The translations under genes and the position numbers were made by a program. A stretch of DNA of 64,000 nucleotides. It comes from Steinernema hermaphroditum. Lineage: Eukaryota; Nematoda; Chromadorea; Rhabditida; Steinernematidae. A model generated the notes under the pieces. It ran no database searches and had not been told where the DNA came from. It was given only the letters and a program-made list of their open reading frames with translations. Shown piece after piece: positions 53,927 through 64,000 of this stretch (its first letter is position 1; each line of letters begins with the position of its first letter). The DNA is taken from contig CM059624.1 of assembly GCA_030435675.1 (NCBI GenBank), positions 6,224,769-6,288,768 on the forward strand. Reading direction: 5' to 3'.

Positions 53927-56303
53927 ATGAACGAGATCACGCGCCAAAACTTTGCCTCGAGCTTGCCGAAGCTCGAGAAACTGATCAGGCATGGATCATT
54001 TGTAGGTAAGCGCCTTGTTTTGCACTACTTTTACTGAACGCTTCCTGTTTCAGCACTTGACTTCGAATTCTTGGGTCTCCCACAGGAAAACGAGTTGATG
54101 CGCCCTTCGCTACTTGACACTCCCCACGAGAGATACGCAAAAAACCGCGAATCTGTTCGACGCTTTCCCCCGGTGCAGCTCGGAATCTCTGTTTTCCACG
54201 AGCGAGAAGATGGTCGCAAGTAAATACCGATCTGAAGCATTTGAAGATTATAGGGAGTCCATTTAGTTATGACGTTTACGTATTCAACGTTTACTTGTTC
54301 AAACAGCTGCAAGGACTGTCACTCGACTCGTTTTCCTACTCCGCCGTTGCTTTTCTCTTACAACACGAGTTCGACTTTACAAAGGTAACGTTATCCCTAT
54401 CGCTTAGCTACCTTAACAAAACTATGTGTCTTTCCAGTGGATCGACTGCGGTGTCGGTTTCGCCAACGACGATGAAATCGCAGAAATAGAGAAGCGACTC
54501 ACTCGGCGCACTTGCGACTACAACTTTTTCGGAGATAGCCTCCAGCCGCGCCTGGACTTGCTGAAGAAGGAGATAGAGGTGAAGATCGCCTATGACGCCG
54601 AGATGTTCGATCTCTCCACGCCGCCCATCATCGAGCTGTCGGACTTCGCCCTCTCGATCGAACTCTGTCCGAAAGCCAGTCAGCGACGTTTCTCCTTCTC
54701 GTAAGTGTGTCTTCTCACGGAAAATAACTGTTTATCGTTAGGCACACCATCTGGCGGCGACCTTTAAGCGATTTGGAACGCGCAGCCGTGCTGTACGAAC
54801 TCACGTACAGCTACCCGAACGTTGAGTTCGCCATCGAAGGCTGCGTACTCTACTTGAAACGCCTGTCCACAAAGGAGTGTCACGAGAAACGTATCGAAGC
54901 CGCGCTGAACAGCCTCATAACCCAAGTGCGTGGCGCTGCCACTATCATCAAGGCAATCATCCGCGAAAAGATAGTGAGCCTAATGCCCTGAAGAGTTCTT
55001 ATCCGTCCTCCTTATTTTCAGCCTGTTGTTATGCACAACTGTTCTTTGGATCTTCTGTACTTGTTCCAACACTTCACCGCCGATTTGCCAGGTAGTGTGT
55101 AGTATAAAAACAGTGTAAGTATTCACAATTTCCAGATTGCTACGAGGCCGCAAAAAAGCAGATAATTCGCTCCTTCCCTGTCATCATGGACACAAAGTTG
55201 CTGGCCATTGCCAACTCGTCGGTACTCAGAGATCACCGATTGTTCACCTTGGACCTGGAAACCCTAAAGGCCTACTTCGAAAAGTACTGAAATGTTCTCC
55301 TCGAAGTTCGAATGATTGATTAATTTCAGGGGGCCTGGACGGCAGTTCGATTTGCCCGAATTGAACGCGCCACCCATCACTAGAGTCCAAGAACACGATC
55401 GCTACCACAATGCGGCTTTTGATTCCAAAACAACAGGCGAGATCTTCATAAAACTCGGAAATCTCTTCGTTTCTACGAGGTGAGCACTTGAATATCCTTG
55501 CTCTCCAGTGAATGCCGTTCTTTGCAGCCCCGAATTCAACGAATTCCGGCTCATGAAAGGAAGGAAGCTGCGTTTCCGCGAACTCATGCATCTCCTCCGC
55601 CCCTACGCCAATGCGCGGATCCCCATCTCCTTCATGCGCGTTCCGTATCTGAACTTCCTTGGCGAAGATGGGACACCTTTTGAGTCGTTCAACCTGGTTG
55701 TCAAGAAGCGCACGGATAGCGCCGCCACAGCTGACCACCCAAACCTCGAAGTCAAGAAGAAACATCTCATCTCTTGGCGTTGGTTGGACGGCTTGGTCGA
55801 CTACATGAACGGAGCTCAAGCGCGGCGAAAAAGCAAGCTCCTCATGATGACCGCTCACGACGTCGCTCTGATGTACAATACCGTAGTCGGGATTGGCGGA
55901 AAGTGGAAGTGCGATCTGGAACTCGCGGACGACGAACTCAGCGTTTTCATCGTTTGCAACTGCTACGAAACGTGGGTTTCTCTCCAGCTTTTCGAAATTA
56001 CAGATTTCTTTAGCTACACCCGACTGTATCATTACTTCTCACATCACGACCACTTCACGGTTTGCAAGAAGTCCACCGTGTACTCGGTTTATCGCAAAAA
56101 AGAAAACAAGGCGGACTGTGAATCCTGCACTTCAGCGATTCTCTCTGTTTTTCCGGGTTACTACTCCGCCTTCTCCTCTCGATTCGACAAAATGTACGCC
56201 CATCTATATACTTACGTTTCCCTCTGAAATGGTTATTTTCAGGACGCTGGCTGTGTCGGCTGCTGCGCTGGTCGTGGTGATAAGCGCTCGTTACCTACGA
56301 TAA
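53927..56303 (+). CDS. parn-1: PNLDC1/PARN-1-like 3' exonuclease with C-terminal membrane anchor
   Basis: Eleven exons (53927-54005, 54054-54219, 54267-54384, 54438-54700, 54742-54973, 55022-55091, 55136-55283, 55330-55479, 55528-55971, 56014-56193, 56243-56303) sum to 637 codons. It is a DEDD-type CAF1 poly(A) nuclease: VALDFEFLGL (D and E), VVMHNCSLDLLYLF (D), and AAFDSKTTGEIFIKLG (last D with His nearby). PNLDC1, silkworm Trimmer and worm PARN-1 trim piRNA 3' ends. The end LAVSAAALVVVISARYLR is a single membrane segment like the mitochondrial anchor of PNLDC1/Trimmer, which favours that group over PARN. The last intron but one (55972-56013) is 42 nt and in-frame, so both forms are open. 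Confidence 0.85.
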
Positions 56304-57234
56304 CTGGTTTCATCAATTTTTCGCATTTCCAACTTTTTGTACATATTTCACTTTCCAGTTTCCCTATCGAGCAATAGTTCCCCGTCGATTCACTTACTAT
56401 ACTGTAATTCTGTTCTCAAAAAGAGCCTTAACATGCGTGTAAATAAAATGAGTTCTAGGATGTGTACGCACGGGTTATGAGCATGGGCGTCTGCCGTTGT
56501 GTGGGAGGACACTTCTGAACGGTTTTCCGATGCCGATTCCGAAAAAGGTACGGATCTATACGATCCAGAAGAAATTCCAGAAAAGGCTCACAGGACCCAG
56601 TTGTTGCCAAAGGCTTTTCGTTTCGGCTCTGAGGAGAAGTTTCATCGCTGCCACCAGAAGACACTAGAGGAGCAGAGAATCTGACCGGCCCAGAAGAGTA
56701 TCAGAGCTTCTCCTGTATAGCAAGAAGACGCTCCAGAGGAGATGATTCCATACTCCCACTCCCAGAGGAGCTGCAGTGCCAGTTGTTCTAGAGGACGCCC
56801 CTGAAGAGTAGAGAAGACGACAGCTCTAGATGGACAGGAGCCGATCCCAGAGGAATACCAGGTCTCTCTTGCAGCGCCAGAAGACGCTCTAGAGATGGCT
56901 TCGGAGGAATTACAGCGGGAACGAATGATGCATCGGCAACGCGATGCGACGAATTTGACCATCTACCACTGTAGGGCCCAGTTGCCACATCGTCTGGATG
57001 ATCTTCCAGAGAAGCTTCAGGTGCAGATCTGAGAGGAATTGCTCCCGCGGGTCAAAAGACGCAGAAGAACTTTGTTGGCAGCTCCCCGTAGAGCACCAGA
57101 AGACTTACGTCGATGGCTTCGGAGTAACTTTGCTGGTGGGTTCAGAGGAGGCGCTTGCGAAGCCAGGATGGAGCAGAGGACGTTCCAGTGAAGGAAACTG
57201 ATATGACAACTTTTCCCTTTTACTCTGCCACTAC
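56304..57234. repeat. degenerate purine-rich repeat tract
   Basis: From about 56570 to 57200, words such as ccagaagac(g/a)ct, ctctagagga and agaggag recur at irregular spacing. Short ORFs in several frames are side products. No gene seen. Confidence 0.5.
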
Positions 57235-59365
57235 TTAAAACACACTCTGGCGAATTACGGTAACCTCTAGCAAGCGCCATAGAAGAAGAGGCAAAGTTAA
57301 GGACGCCAAAGCGAGCACGTCCAAATTCAGTATTTCCACGTAAGTCATCGTGGAGCCCCGAATAGGGAAAGTTAGACCTCGGCTTGATCTGAGAATCCTC
57401 TCCGTCCAGAAGACGCCTTCCTCCTGAGGATCCATCACACGGTCAACGAATATGGCTTTGATCTGGAGCAGCCACCGAGAAACGTCTCATCGAGCGTTTC
57501 GTGTTACCTTTTTGATCTTTTCCTTGTACGCTCTGTTTGTGACCATCTTCCTGATCTGCGCCACCATGACCTCGGTGGAGAGCTCTGTTTTGATGAGCGA
57601 TTCGGCGAATCCCAGATGACGCATGTTAACGGCGTTGGGGATCTGGTCGGCGAAGAAGGGGAGCACCAGCAAGGGCGTCTCGGCACAGATCGCTTCTTTC
57701 AGGCTGAAGTGTCTACATAAGGGGTGAACGTCTCCAGGATTACCTCTTCAGTCCGCCGTGAGTGAAGAAGAGGACTGTCCGCTTGTGGGCGATGATCTCC
57801 CTCTGCGGAGCCCAGCTAAGCACCTTCACGTTGGGCCCCGCCTTCTCCACCGGGTACCCTTTGAGTTTGAAGCTGAAGATGAAAATGTAATCGGGGAAGT
57901 GGCGGAACATCTCGAAGAACGCATCCACCACCTAAACATTGCGTTCCTCTTCCTCTCTCTCTCGTTCATCTAGATGTGGTGGCGCCCATGCCCAGTTGAC
58001 CATCGATCCGAAGGCGACATAGATCAATCCCTTCTTCGTCGAATCTGACATGAACGCCTCGAGGTCCTCCGGCACGCGTCCTACCTCTAAAGACTCTAGT
58101 CATCACCCCGAAGCCCACATCTTGATCACCAGTACAGAAGGCCCCCGTGTAGACCATTTGGTTGGATACGGTAGTCGGCCACGAGTAGCGGTCAGGATAA
58201 TCACTGAAAGTGAGTTGGGTTTCCTAGGCGAATCCGCTGCGGCGCCTCTCACAACATCTCCCTACATTGTAGATATCGCTCCATTCGAAGTGGGCTATTC
58301 CGAAGAGAGAAAGTGTTTTGGCCATCCAGAAGGCCGAAAGGTGCTCGAGGATGTAGTATTCCATGAGAAGGTCGACGGCGGTCTCGACGCGATCGAAGAA
58401 GTCCCCGGGGGAGTAGCGGCACTTCTTGTGGCGGAGGTAGTAGCTGAATCAAGGATGAGGATTCGTGGATGGGAGGATATTACTTCGGTGAGACGACAGG
58501 GTTCCTCCAGAGTCCTTTCAGGCGACTGGAGGACGGAAGGATCTGCAAAGTGTTTGCGGTTACGGTAGGATTAAGGAATTATATGTAGTTTAGAAGTTTA
58601 GAGTTTTCATGTGTTATTTGTGGTTTCTCCATCAAAGTTTCACATCGAAAAGGCGCAAAAACTGTACTTTCAGTTTAGCCTACAAAGATAAGACGTCAAG
58701 GTTGTGCTCCATGTGGCGCCTTATCTCCCCTGCCTGTCTTTTCTTTTCGCTTTCATTCGCTTAGAGTGACAACTTGGTGACGATCCATCGCCTCAACTTA
58801 CCCGTTGTGGTGTACATCGCTACTTTAGCGCCGAATCTTCTGTTCTGGTCCAAGGCGATCGAGAAGGCCGGGGTCGCCAGCATTTCGTTTGCGATGACCA
58901 GGTCCCACTTATGGTTTCTGACATTCTGGAAGGATTCTAGAGCGATTCTGAGTCCTGGCCACTCGCTCGCATACCCAGATTCCACACGTGCTCTACGTAG
59001 GCGCCGCCGATTTCGAAGGCGAAGCGCAGCTTGAAGGGGGTGTAGTCCGAGTGCCAGATAACGTCCTTGAAGATGACTGCTTCGAGTGACCTGTCGTAGG
59101 AATCGGGCATGGTCGCCTCTACCGTATTCACCCCTTCGAGCTTTCCGAACGATCTGAGAACGGGGGTGTAGATGGTCACATTATGGCCTCTCTGAACAAG
59201 TCTGAACAAAAGAAAAGGCTAAGCACAGGAGGTCAAGAACTACCTTTGGGCGAGAGGAAGGACCGTTCCCGCGTGGCTTCTCGAGTTCCACAGGTTCGCG
59301 AAGAGAATCGCGGAGGTGCGGACAGAGGACAGAAAGGAGACGAAGAAGAGAAGAAGAAGCAACAT
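57235..59365 (-). pseudogene. UDP-glucuronosyltransferase, probable pseudogene
   Basis: Almost a whole UGT is visible: a signal peptide (MLLLLLFFVSFLSSV), NLWNSRSHAGTVLPLAQRL, WDLVIANEMLATPAF, NYYLRHKKCRYSPGDFFDRV, RYSWPTTVSNQMVYTGAFC, GLIYVAFGSMVNWAWAPPH, the donor-binding signature VLFFTHGGLK and LLVLPFFADQIPNA, and a C-terminal membrane helix (LDVLALASLTLPLLLW). Three breaks are seen. Near 58957-58976 the frame only joins if a 20-nt intron is assumed. In the exon around 58530 its start and end are in different frames. Before VVDAFFEMF (57932) an acceptor exists, but the matching donor lacks GT at about 57973. UGTs conjugate small lipophilic compounds in the ER lumen. Either a recent pseudogene or several sequence errors. 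Confidence 0.6.
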
Positions 59366-60230
59366 GGCGCCAGCCAATAATCGGCGGCGCTTCTTTGTGC
59401 CGCGGCGCTCGACTTGGTGATAAGAGATATGGGCAATTAACGGTATCCAGACGGCATTTGGCGAAGCTACTTTTTTTATTTTTATGGGGTTCTATGTTCA
59501 GTAGCAGAACGAAGGCTTATCAGAGTCTGCAGAGCTGGCCATAAAGAGTGGAGTGTTCTTCAGGACCTTCTCTTATACCTTAGAGAATCTCGGCGTGCAA
59601 AAATGAAGGACTCATTGGTAGGCTTAACATTCGAGTCCAACCAGCATAGTATGGACGAGTCAACCCGTGTAGGGCCCCAATCAAATGTCATGTCACAAGT
59701 GGTCTTTTGAGACCTGAGCTCACGTGAGCTTTCCACGTTAGGGTCTTTCCGTTCCCGTTCCATGGAAGATAGAAACAAAAGAAATTGATTCAAAGTCATT
59801 GTCGTGGTTTGCACCCCTTGACACCCATTCCGGACTCGAACAAGGAGCTTTCGTGCAAACTAATCACATATTTCTCACGAAGTTCTCTGCAAAGTTGCCC
59901 TCTCGAGTGCACCTCCATGCGTCACCCCCGAGGTCTCGATCTCCTCTCCACCACCAACCCTTTTCTCGTGCCTACAGCTCCGCTCCCAGGGCCTTTACGC
60001 AACCGCCTTTAAGTCGTCGGCCTACTGGCGCCGTGAACCTTCTATTCTTGCCACAGGTAGGCGACCGCCGCGAACTTTGACGTCCTCTGGGGCGCTAACC
60101 ATGCCACGGAGTCGTTCGCGGTAAACACGGCGCTTTTGGGAACGTTCCCAGCGAGAAAGGGGACCGTGTGCGTCAGATTTTCCCACCGAATCCCCGCCTT
60201 CGTGCCTCTAGGCACTCGAGGACGCAGGTA
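59366..60230. other. intergenic, nothing recognised
   Basis: Short ORFs on both strands only; the last part is the nlp-17 upstream region. Confidence 0.4.
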
Positions 60231-60236
60231 GGCCCA

Positions 60237-60243
60237 TTATAAG
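60237..60243 (+). promoter_or_regulatory. TATA box of the nlp-17-like gene
   Basis: cattataagccccg, about 55 bp upstream of the ATG at 60296. Confidence 0.5.
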
Positions 60244-60295
60244 CCCCGAGCGCTGAGCGGCACCACCTGCTCCACTCCACTCCTCTCCTCCGACC

Positions 60296-60620
60296 ATGCT
60301 CCCTGCGGCGCTCCTCGTCCGTCTCCTCGCCGTTGCCCTCGTCGCCTGTGCCGTCCTCGTCTCCGCAGTACCGTACCCCGACGCCGACTCGCCCTACTAT
60401 CTCAACCAGTGAGTGCTCTTCTCCCGTCCCGTCCGTTACCGTACCCCGTTGCAGATTCGAGAGTTCCCTCGGGAGCTTCCAGCCCCGCGTGCGCAAAGCA
60501 GGTCACCTCTCCAACATGATGCGCATCGGGCGCCGCTCCGATCCCTGGATGAACCGCGAGACCCGCGAGACCCAGCAGGACGTCAACGCCCTCCGCGGCC
60601 GCATCTGGCTCCTGCCCTGA
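60296..60620 (+). CDS. nlp-17: neuropeptide precursor, NLP-17-like
   Basis: Two exons, 60296-60408 and 60455-60620; 92 aa. It has a signal peptide (LLVRLLAVALVACAVLVSA). A peptide flanked by basic sites is encoded in exon 2: after RVRK comes AGHLSNMMRIG followed by RR. The Gly before RR gives C-terminal amidation, so the mature product is expected to be AGHLSNMMRI-amide. It is almost the C. elegans NLP-17 peptide (GSLSNMMRI-amide). The remainder (SDPWMNRETRETQQ) is a spacer. TATA lies upstream at 60237 and AATAAA at 60697-60702. Secreted from neurons; receptor unknown. Confidence 0.88.
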
Positions 60621-61801
60621 CCCCGACGACCTTCTTCACCCGATCCCCAGTCGACCCTCACCGCGACCTGTTTTGTAAATACGCTCTCGCGATGGGAATA
60701 AATCCGTAGCCGTTGCCGATTTCCACGGTAGCTCGGGATCCGCCGAAAACAATCCATTCAGGAGTACTAATTTGCGGACAGCCCAGCTGGATTTTCTTGA
60801 TTAACGGGAGTGGGATATCTCACGGGGTAAGTGGTGGACGTGAGAGTCATACCATAAGTAGCTGAAGACGGTGGCCATAGCCTCTAGAATCAAGGCTATC
60901 AGAACAGGCCGCTACAGATCTGTCCGATGCTGAAGATCAACCTTCCAAAGAGAATGATTCAGAGATTCCTTTTTTCGTGGCCCTAAAGAAGCGTCGAAAT
61001 TTCGTCGCATCGAGGTGCGTTCAGGTGTGGACGTGACGTTTTAGCTCCCAATAGTTTCAAATAATATTTCAAGTTCATGAAAATTCCTTAATGTATTTCA
61101 CCTTTTGGGGCCGCGGGAATGGCTCGCCTGGTACCACACGGAACCAGTAGTACCCACTGGGACGAGTTATTTATCGTTCTTTATTGGTAAAAGTCGGAAC
61201 ATAAATTGGGCTAAATTACGACCACCGCTTGAATTATTGCAGTACGTGAGCAATTCAGCAAGGACAACCGACGGTTTTAGCATAAAAACGGTGCCAGGTG
61301 AACTTGCACTTGACATAGGACGTGATCAGAGGACCCCTCATTTCCTCAAAAATCCATCCTCCGGGTGACTTCCACCGGATAGTCAGGGCGGTAGCCTGTT
61401 CGGTTCGAACGGAGATGCCTTGCTAACGAAGCAAGAACGTATTAGTGGGAAATTTCCGTAATTATTATTTGAAGTCCGAGGCGGACTGACGTCGCTTTCG
61501 CACGTCCTCGGCGCCGTTTCCTCGAAGGCGCGTGCAAAACAACGGAATCTCCACTTGACGTCACCCTGTTTGCACGGTCCTAAACGTCCTCGCAGCTCCA
61601 GAAGGATTGACTGTTCTTCGGATCTTCTGGCCCTCGGCCACGCGAGCGTTTCCCACGCTTTTCGGATCTCCCCTCTCTCGCTCGTGCACCTTCGGATCGC
61701 GCGTCGTTTCCATCGAAAGTGAGAAGAAATCCGCCGTTTGACCCTAATCCCGACGGTACGGTAATTACCGTCAAGGAGGCGATTCGTCTCACTCGCGTCC
61801 G
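60621..61801. promoter_or_regulatory. intergenic and ground-like gene promoter
   Basis: 60.7-61.4 kb shows nothing. The 61.45-61.8 kb part is GC-rich, with two CRE-like tgacgtc sites (near 61490 and 61558). The long minus ORF across 61383-62117 is a shadow of GC-rich coding sequence. Confidence 0.35.
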
Positions 61802-62779
61802 ATGCTCCCTTCGGCGCTCCTCTGCCTCTCCCTCCCGACGGCTTTCGGCTTCTTTTTCGGAGGTCTCGGTGGCAGCGGATGCTCCTGTCCCAGCGCCTCC
61901 TGCGCTCCGGCGCCCGTCTGCCCTGAACCCGTCCCCTGCAGCCAAGTAGTCCCTCAAATCGTCGCCTGTCCGGCGCCTTCACCTCCTCAGTACACATACA
62001 TTCAGCCAAGTTACAACTACGTGGCTCCTCCCGCGTCCCCGGTGGTCGTCCCTGTCGCACCACCTGCGGCGGTCTCGAGTTACGGTGGCTACATCCCGAC
62101 ACAGGAGGTCCGTCCACAAACGGTCACCACCGAGATAACCTACGCCCACCCTCAAACGGTCACTACCGAAGGGACCTACGCGCATCCCTATGGCCCGGCG
62201 GCCATCGAAGCGGCTTCATTCCATGCTCCCCTCGTAGACAATACCGTAGTCGCCCCGACTCCGGACATTACCGACGCTCCTCGGACAGTGGAGCTTGACA
62301 TCTACGACCAGCAGAACGACCGCAACGAAAGCGAAGACCCAACGCCACCGGAGAAGGAGCCGAAACCGCAGTTGCTGGAAGTGGCGCCCGTGAGCCGCGA
62401 CCCGACGAGACTCATCCCAGCCGACATGATGGCGAAACGTTTCCGGATTCTGACGAGTGTCAAAGAGAAGCTCTCCAGGCCCAACAGCAGCTTCGAGAAC
62501 ATCGAAGAAGCGCTCGACCCCGCCGTGTGCAACAACCGACAGCTGCAACGGATCATGACGAAGGTGAGACAAATAGACAACCAGACGAACATGAGCCAGC
62601 TTTAGGCGATGAACGGCGAGCTGGCTTCGTCGAAGAAGATGATCAAAAAGGCGACGAAGCTGGCCTTCGGAGTGGCCTTCGACGTCCTCTGTGCCGACGA
62701 GGACTTCAGCTACAGCGTATACTCCCGGCACTACTGCGAGACGACGCGAGACAACGTAACATGCTTTGCCTTCCTCTAG
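61802..62779 (+). CDS. ground-like domain secreted protein
   Basis: Two exons, 61802-62563 and 62606-62779; 311 aa. It has a signal peptide (MLPSALLCLSLPTAFGFFFG), a short Gly/Cys patch (CSCPSASCAPAPVCPEPVPC), a long Pro/Val/Tyr-rich extension with a PQTVTTE-TYAHP repeat, and a C-terminal ground-like domain: CNNRQLQRIM, GVAFDVLCADEDFSYSVYS, HYCETTRDNVTCFAFL. The intron divides the domain. GRL/GRD proteins are nematode hedgehog-related proteins, mostly secreted by epidermis and matrix-associated. The first 100 bases of the window hold the end of another member. Confidence 0.85.
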
Positions 62780-62811
62780 CCACTGAGTAAACTATTTATA
62801 ACATATTGTGC

Positions 62812-63374
62812 CTACTGCTCCTTCGCGTTTTCCGCTCCTTCGCCGTTGCCTTCCGATTCTATCTTCAGCTCCAGCAACTGATGTAATTGCTCGTCGGCGA
62901 AAGTGTCCAGCATCTCCGGCGATAGCTGCTTCCCTAGCGCTCCCTTCGCGATTCCGCTCGTCGAGAGCTGCTTCGCCAGCATCGTGCAGTACTGCGTCCA
63001 CTCGTGGAGGAAGACTAGCGCCTGCTGAGAGTCTGCGTCGCGATGGCGTCGGAACTCATCTTTCACGTACTGGTCGCCCATGTAGCGCATCTCCTTCGGA
63101 AGTCCGTAGTGGAGCCTGGAACGAGACGTGCATGAGACCGCCAGAAGCATCACAAAGCCCATGTGTCTGGGCTCTGTCTGTCTACAAGCACTTGCCTCAT
63201 GGACAAGCATACAATCGAGACAGACAAACTGTTACTACCTGTTGGTGTCTCCCAGAGAGCTAGACAACAGAACGAGACAGAGACAACCACTTACCGCAGA
63301 ATCCGCTTATAGAGGACAAGTGGAAAACGCTGGACGGCGATCTTCTGCACAGCAGTCTTCGCTGCTGCACCGCT
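62812..63374 (-). CDS. SDHAF3: succinate dehydrogenase assembly factor 3 (ACN9)
   Basis: Two exons, 63295-63374 and 62812-63115; 127 aa. LYR-type mitochondrial factor that protects the Fe-S subunit of succinate dehydrogenase during assembly. Signatures: PLVYKRILRLHYGLPKE (LYR-like), RYMGDQYVKDEFRRHRD, FLHEWTQYCTML and LSPEMLDTFADEQLHQLLEL. The 179-nt intron carries a degenerate copy of the dispersed repeat (gagacagacaaactg, acgagacagag). The acidic C-terminal extension is short. Confidence 0.93.
63180..63292. repeat. dispersed repeat, weak copy 3 in an intron
   Basis: The SDHAF3 intron has ctgttggtgtctcccagaga and agacaacagaacgagacag. These resemble ctgttggagtctacaaaacg and gagacag in the copy at 43340-43540. 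Confidence 0.35.
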
Positions 63375-63544
63375 CATTATGCCTGTGGAAACAAGAAATG
63401 TATTGAGATGTTTACCGCAAAATGAATATAAATACTGCAAAGGCTAGTAAACCTCGAGAACATCAACAACACGGGAGTAACAATAATATCACCGCATTTT
63501 AGAGAACATTTGAAAGACATCAGCAATAACAAAATCTCTCTGAG

Positions 63545-63988
63545 TTAGCTCGCTCGGGAACGCTTAGCTGGATGATGCGGAGTGAAGGTGGTTGGGGGCG
63601 CTCGGGTGCGGCGACCTCGTCCGGAATCGATCACAGGAACCGAGAGTTCTTCTTCATCAGATGACTCTGCGCAGACCGAACACATCCAGCCAGTTGTTCG
63701 AGACTTCTTTGGCATTGAAGTGAGTGGGGGGTCAAGACAGCTGAGGTGGTAGTGATTGTTGCACTGATCGCAGAGGGCGAGCAAATGTTGATCCGTCGTC
63801 TTCTTGCACTCAACGCAGATGTTGATCAGTCGCTGTAGAGTCTTCTGAGGAGGAGACTTGCCGACATTTCCCTTCTGTGAGTTCGACCGTGGACGTCCTC
63901 GTTTGCGTCTTGGTGTATCCTTGGAATCAGTGACACTAAATAAACGCACAGTGAGGTATTCAAAGTGTCCAATGAGTTCAGGAGGGCG
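63545..63988 (-). CDS. PHF14-like PHD finger protein, C-terminal exon (partial)
   Basis: Last exon of a minus-strand gene whose 5' part lies beyond 64000. It contains a PHD finger: INICVECKKTTDQHLL, LCDQCNNHYHLSCLDPP, GWMCSVCAE (C4HC3). It is preceded by a basic stretch (RRKRGRPRSNSQKGN) and followed by a basic tail (SGRGRRTRAPPTT). CxxCKKxxDQHLL and HYHLxCLDPPL are features of the last PHD finger of PHF14, a chromatin reader. The exon start at about 63988 is uncertain, since the frame is open across 63936-63949. Confidence 0.75.
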   Translation of the reverse strand, partial: RPPELIGHFEYLTVRLFSVTDSKDTPRRKRGRPRSNSQKGNVGKSPPQKTLQRLINICVECKKTTDQHLLALCDQCNNHYHLSCLDPPLTSMPKKSRTTGWMCSVCAESSDEEELSVPVIDSGRGRRTRAPPTTFTPHHPAKRSRAS

Positions 63989-64000
63989 CTTCAGAGCTCA

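Noticed and set aside
58957..58976. 20-nt ultrashort intron in the UGT
   Set aside because: It would restore the frame, but the same gene has two other breaks, so pseudogene decay is the simpler explanation.
61383..62117. 244-codon minus-strand ORF
   Set aside because: Antisense of the GC-rich promoter and first exon of the ground-like gene; no domain and unlikely Arg-rich composition.

Overview
The window is nuclear DNA of a nematode, probably a free-living rhabditid-type worm. The evidence is intron style (most introns 41-60 nt, GT...TTTCAG, one or two minimal ones), TTTCAG-type acceptors lying within a few bases of start codons as expected for spliced-leader trans-splicing, close same-strand gene pairs that look like operons, and nematode families: ground-like proteins, an NLP-17 neuropeptide precursor, SRSX/SRT/SRH-like 7TM receptors, ET/Ly6 GPI proteins and a UGT. 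Genes were read by joining exons by eye. For nearly every multi-exon gene the exon lengths sum to a whole number of codons; this is a consistency check, not transcript proof.

Layout. 1-10.5 kb: the 3' end of a ground-like gene, a BPI/LBP-type lipid-binding gene, and two tandem ET/Ly6 GPI-anchored proteins. 10.5-14.8 kb: long gene-poor AT-rich DNA with a GC-rich island. 14.8-19 kb: a YKT6-like longin SNARE with an odd SNARE motif, then a TRMT5 -> DMAC2L operon candidate. 19.5-24.7 kb: a cluster of BAF and RING genes: canonical BAF, a RING-BAF fusion, a second BAF, a zinc-ribbon gene with an inverted partial copy, and a RING/B-box gene, with two large palindromes beside the second BAF. 24.8-26.4 kb: a PP2A-like phosphatase without the usual tail, and a dynein light chain. 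26.6-34.2 kb: a small duplicated gene pair, glutamine synthetase, a secreted Cys-rich GPI protein and an intronless chemoreceptor. 35.3-37.9 kb: a MITE-like element and a 2-kb element with inverted repeats of about 400 bp carrying two ORFs of unknown function. 38.7-46 kb: an SRSX-like receptor, a secreted protein and an SRT-like pseudogene. 46.3-56.3 kb: KRR1, eRF3, a meiotic-type kleisin and a PNLDC1/PARN-1-like exonuclease. 57.2-64 kb: a UGT pseudogene, NLP-17, a ground-like protein, SDHAF3 and the C-terminal part of a PHF14-like PHD protein.

How the genes fit together. Most are independent housekeeping or sensory genes. The main sites of novelty are the BAF/RING cluster (possible innovation around a chromatin/DNA-bridging domain) and the inverted-repeat element at 35.6-37.7 kb. 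Housekeeping genes sit in close same-strand pairs (TRMT5-DMAC2L, eRF3-KRR1, dynein light chain-phosphatase), which suggests co-transcription with trans-splicing.
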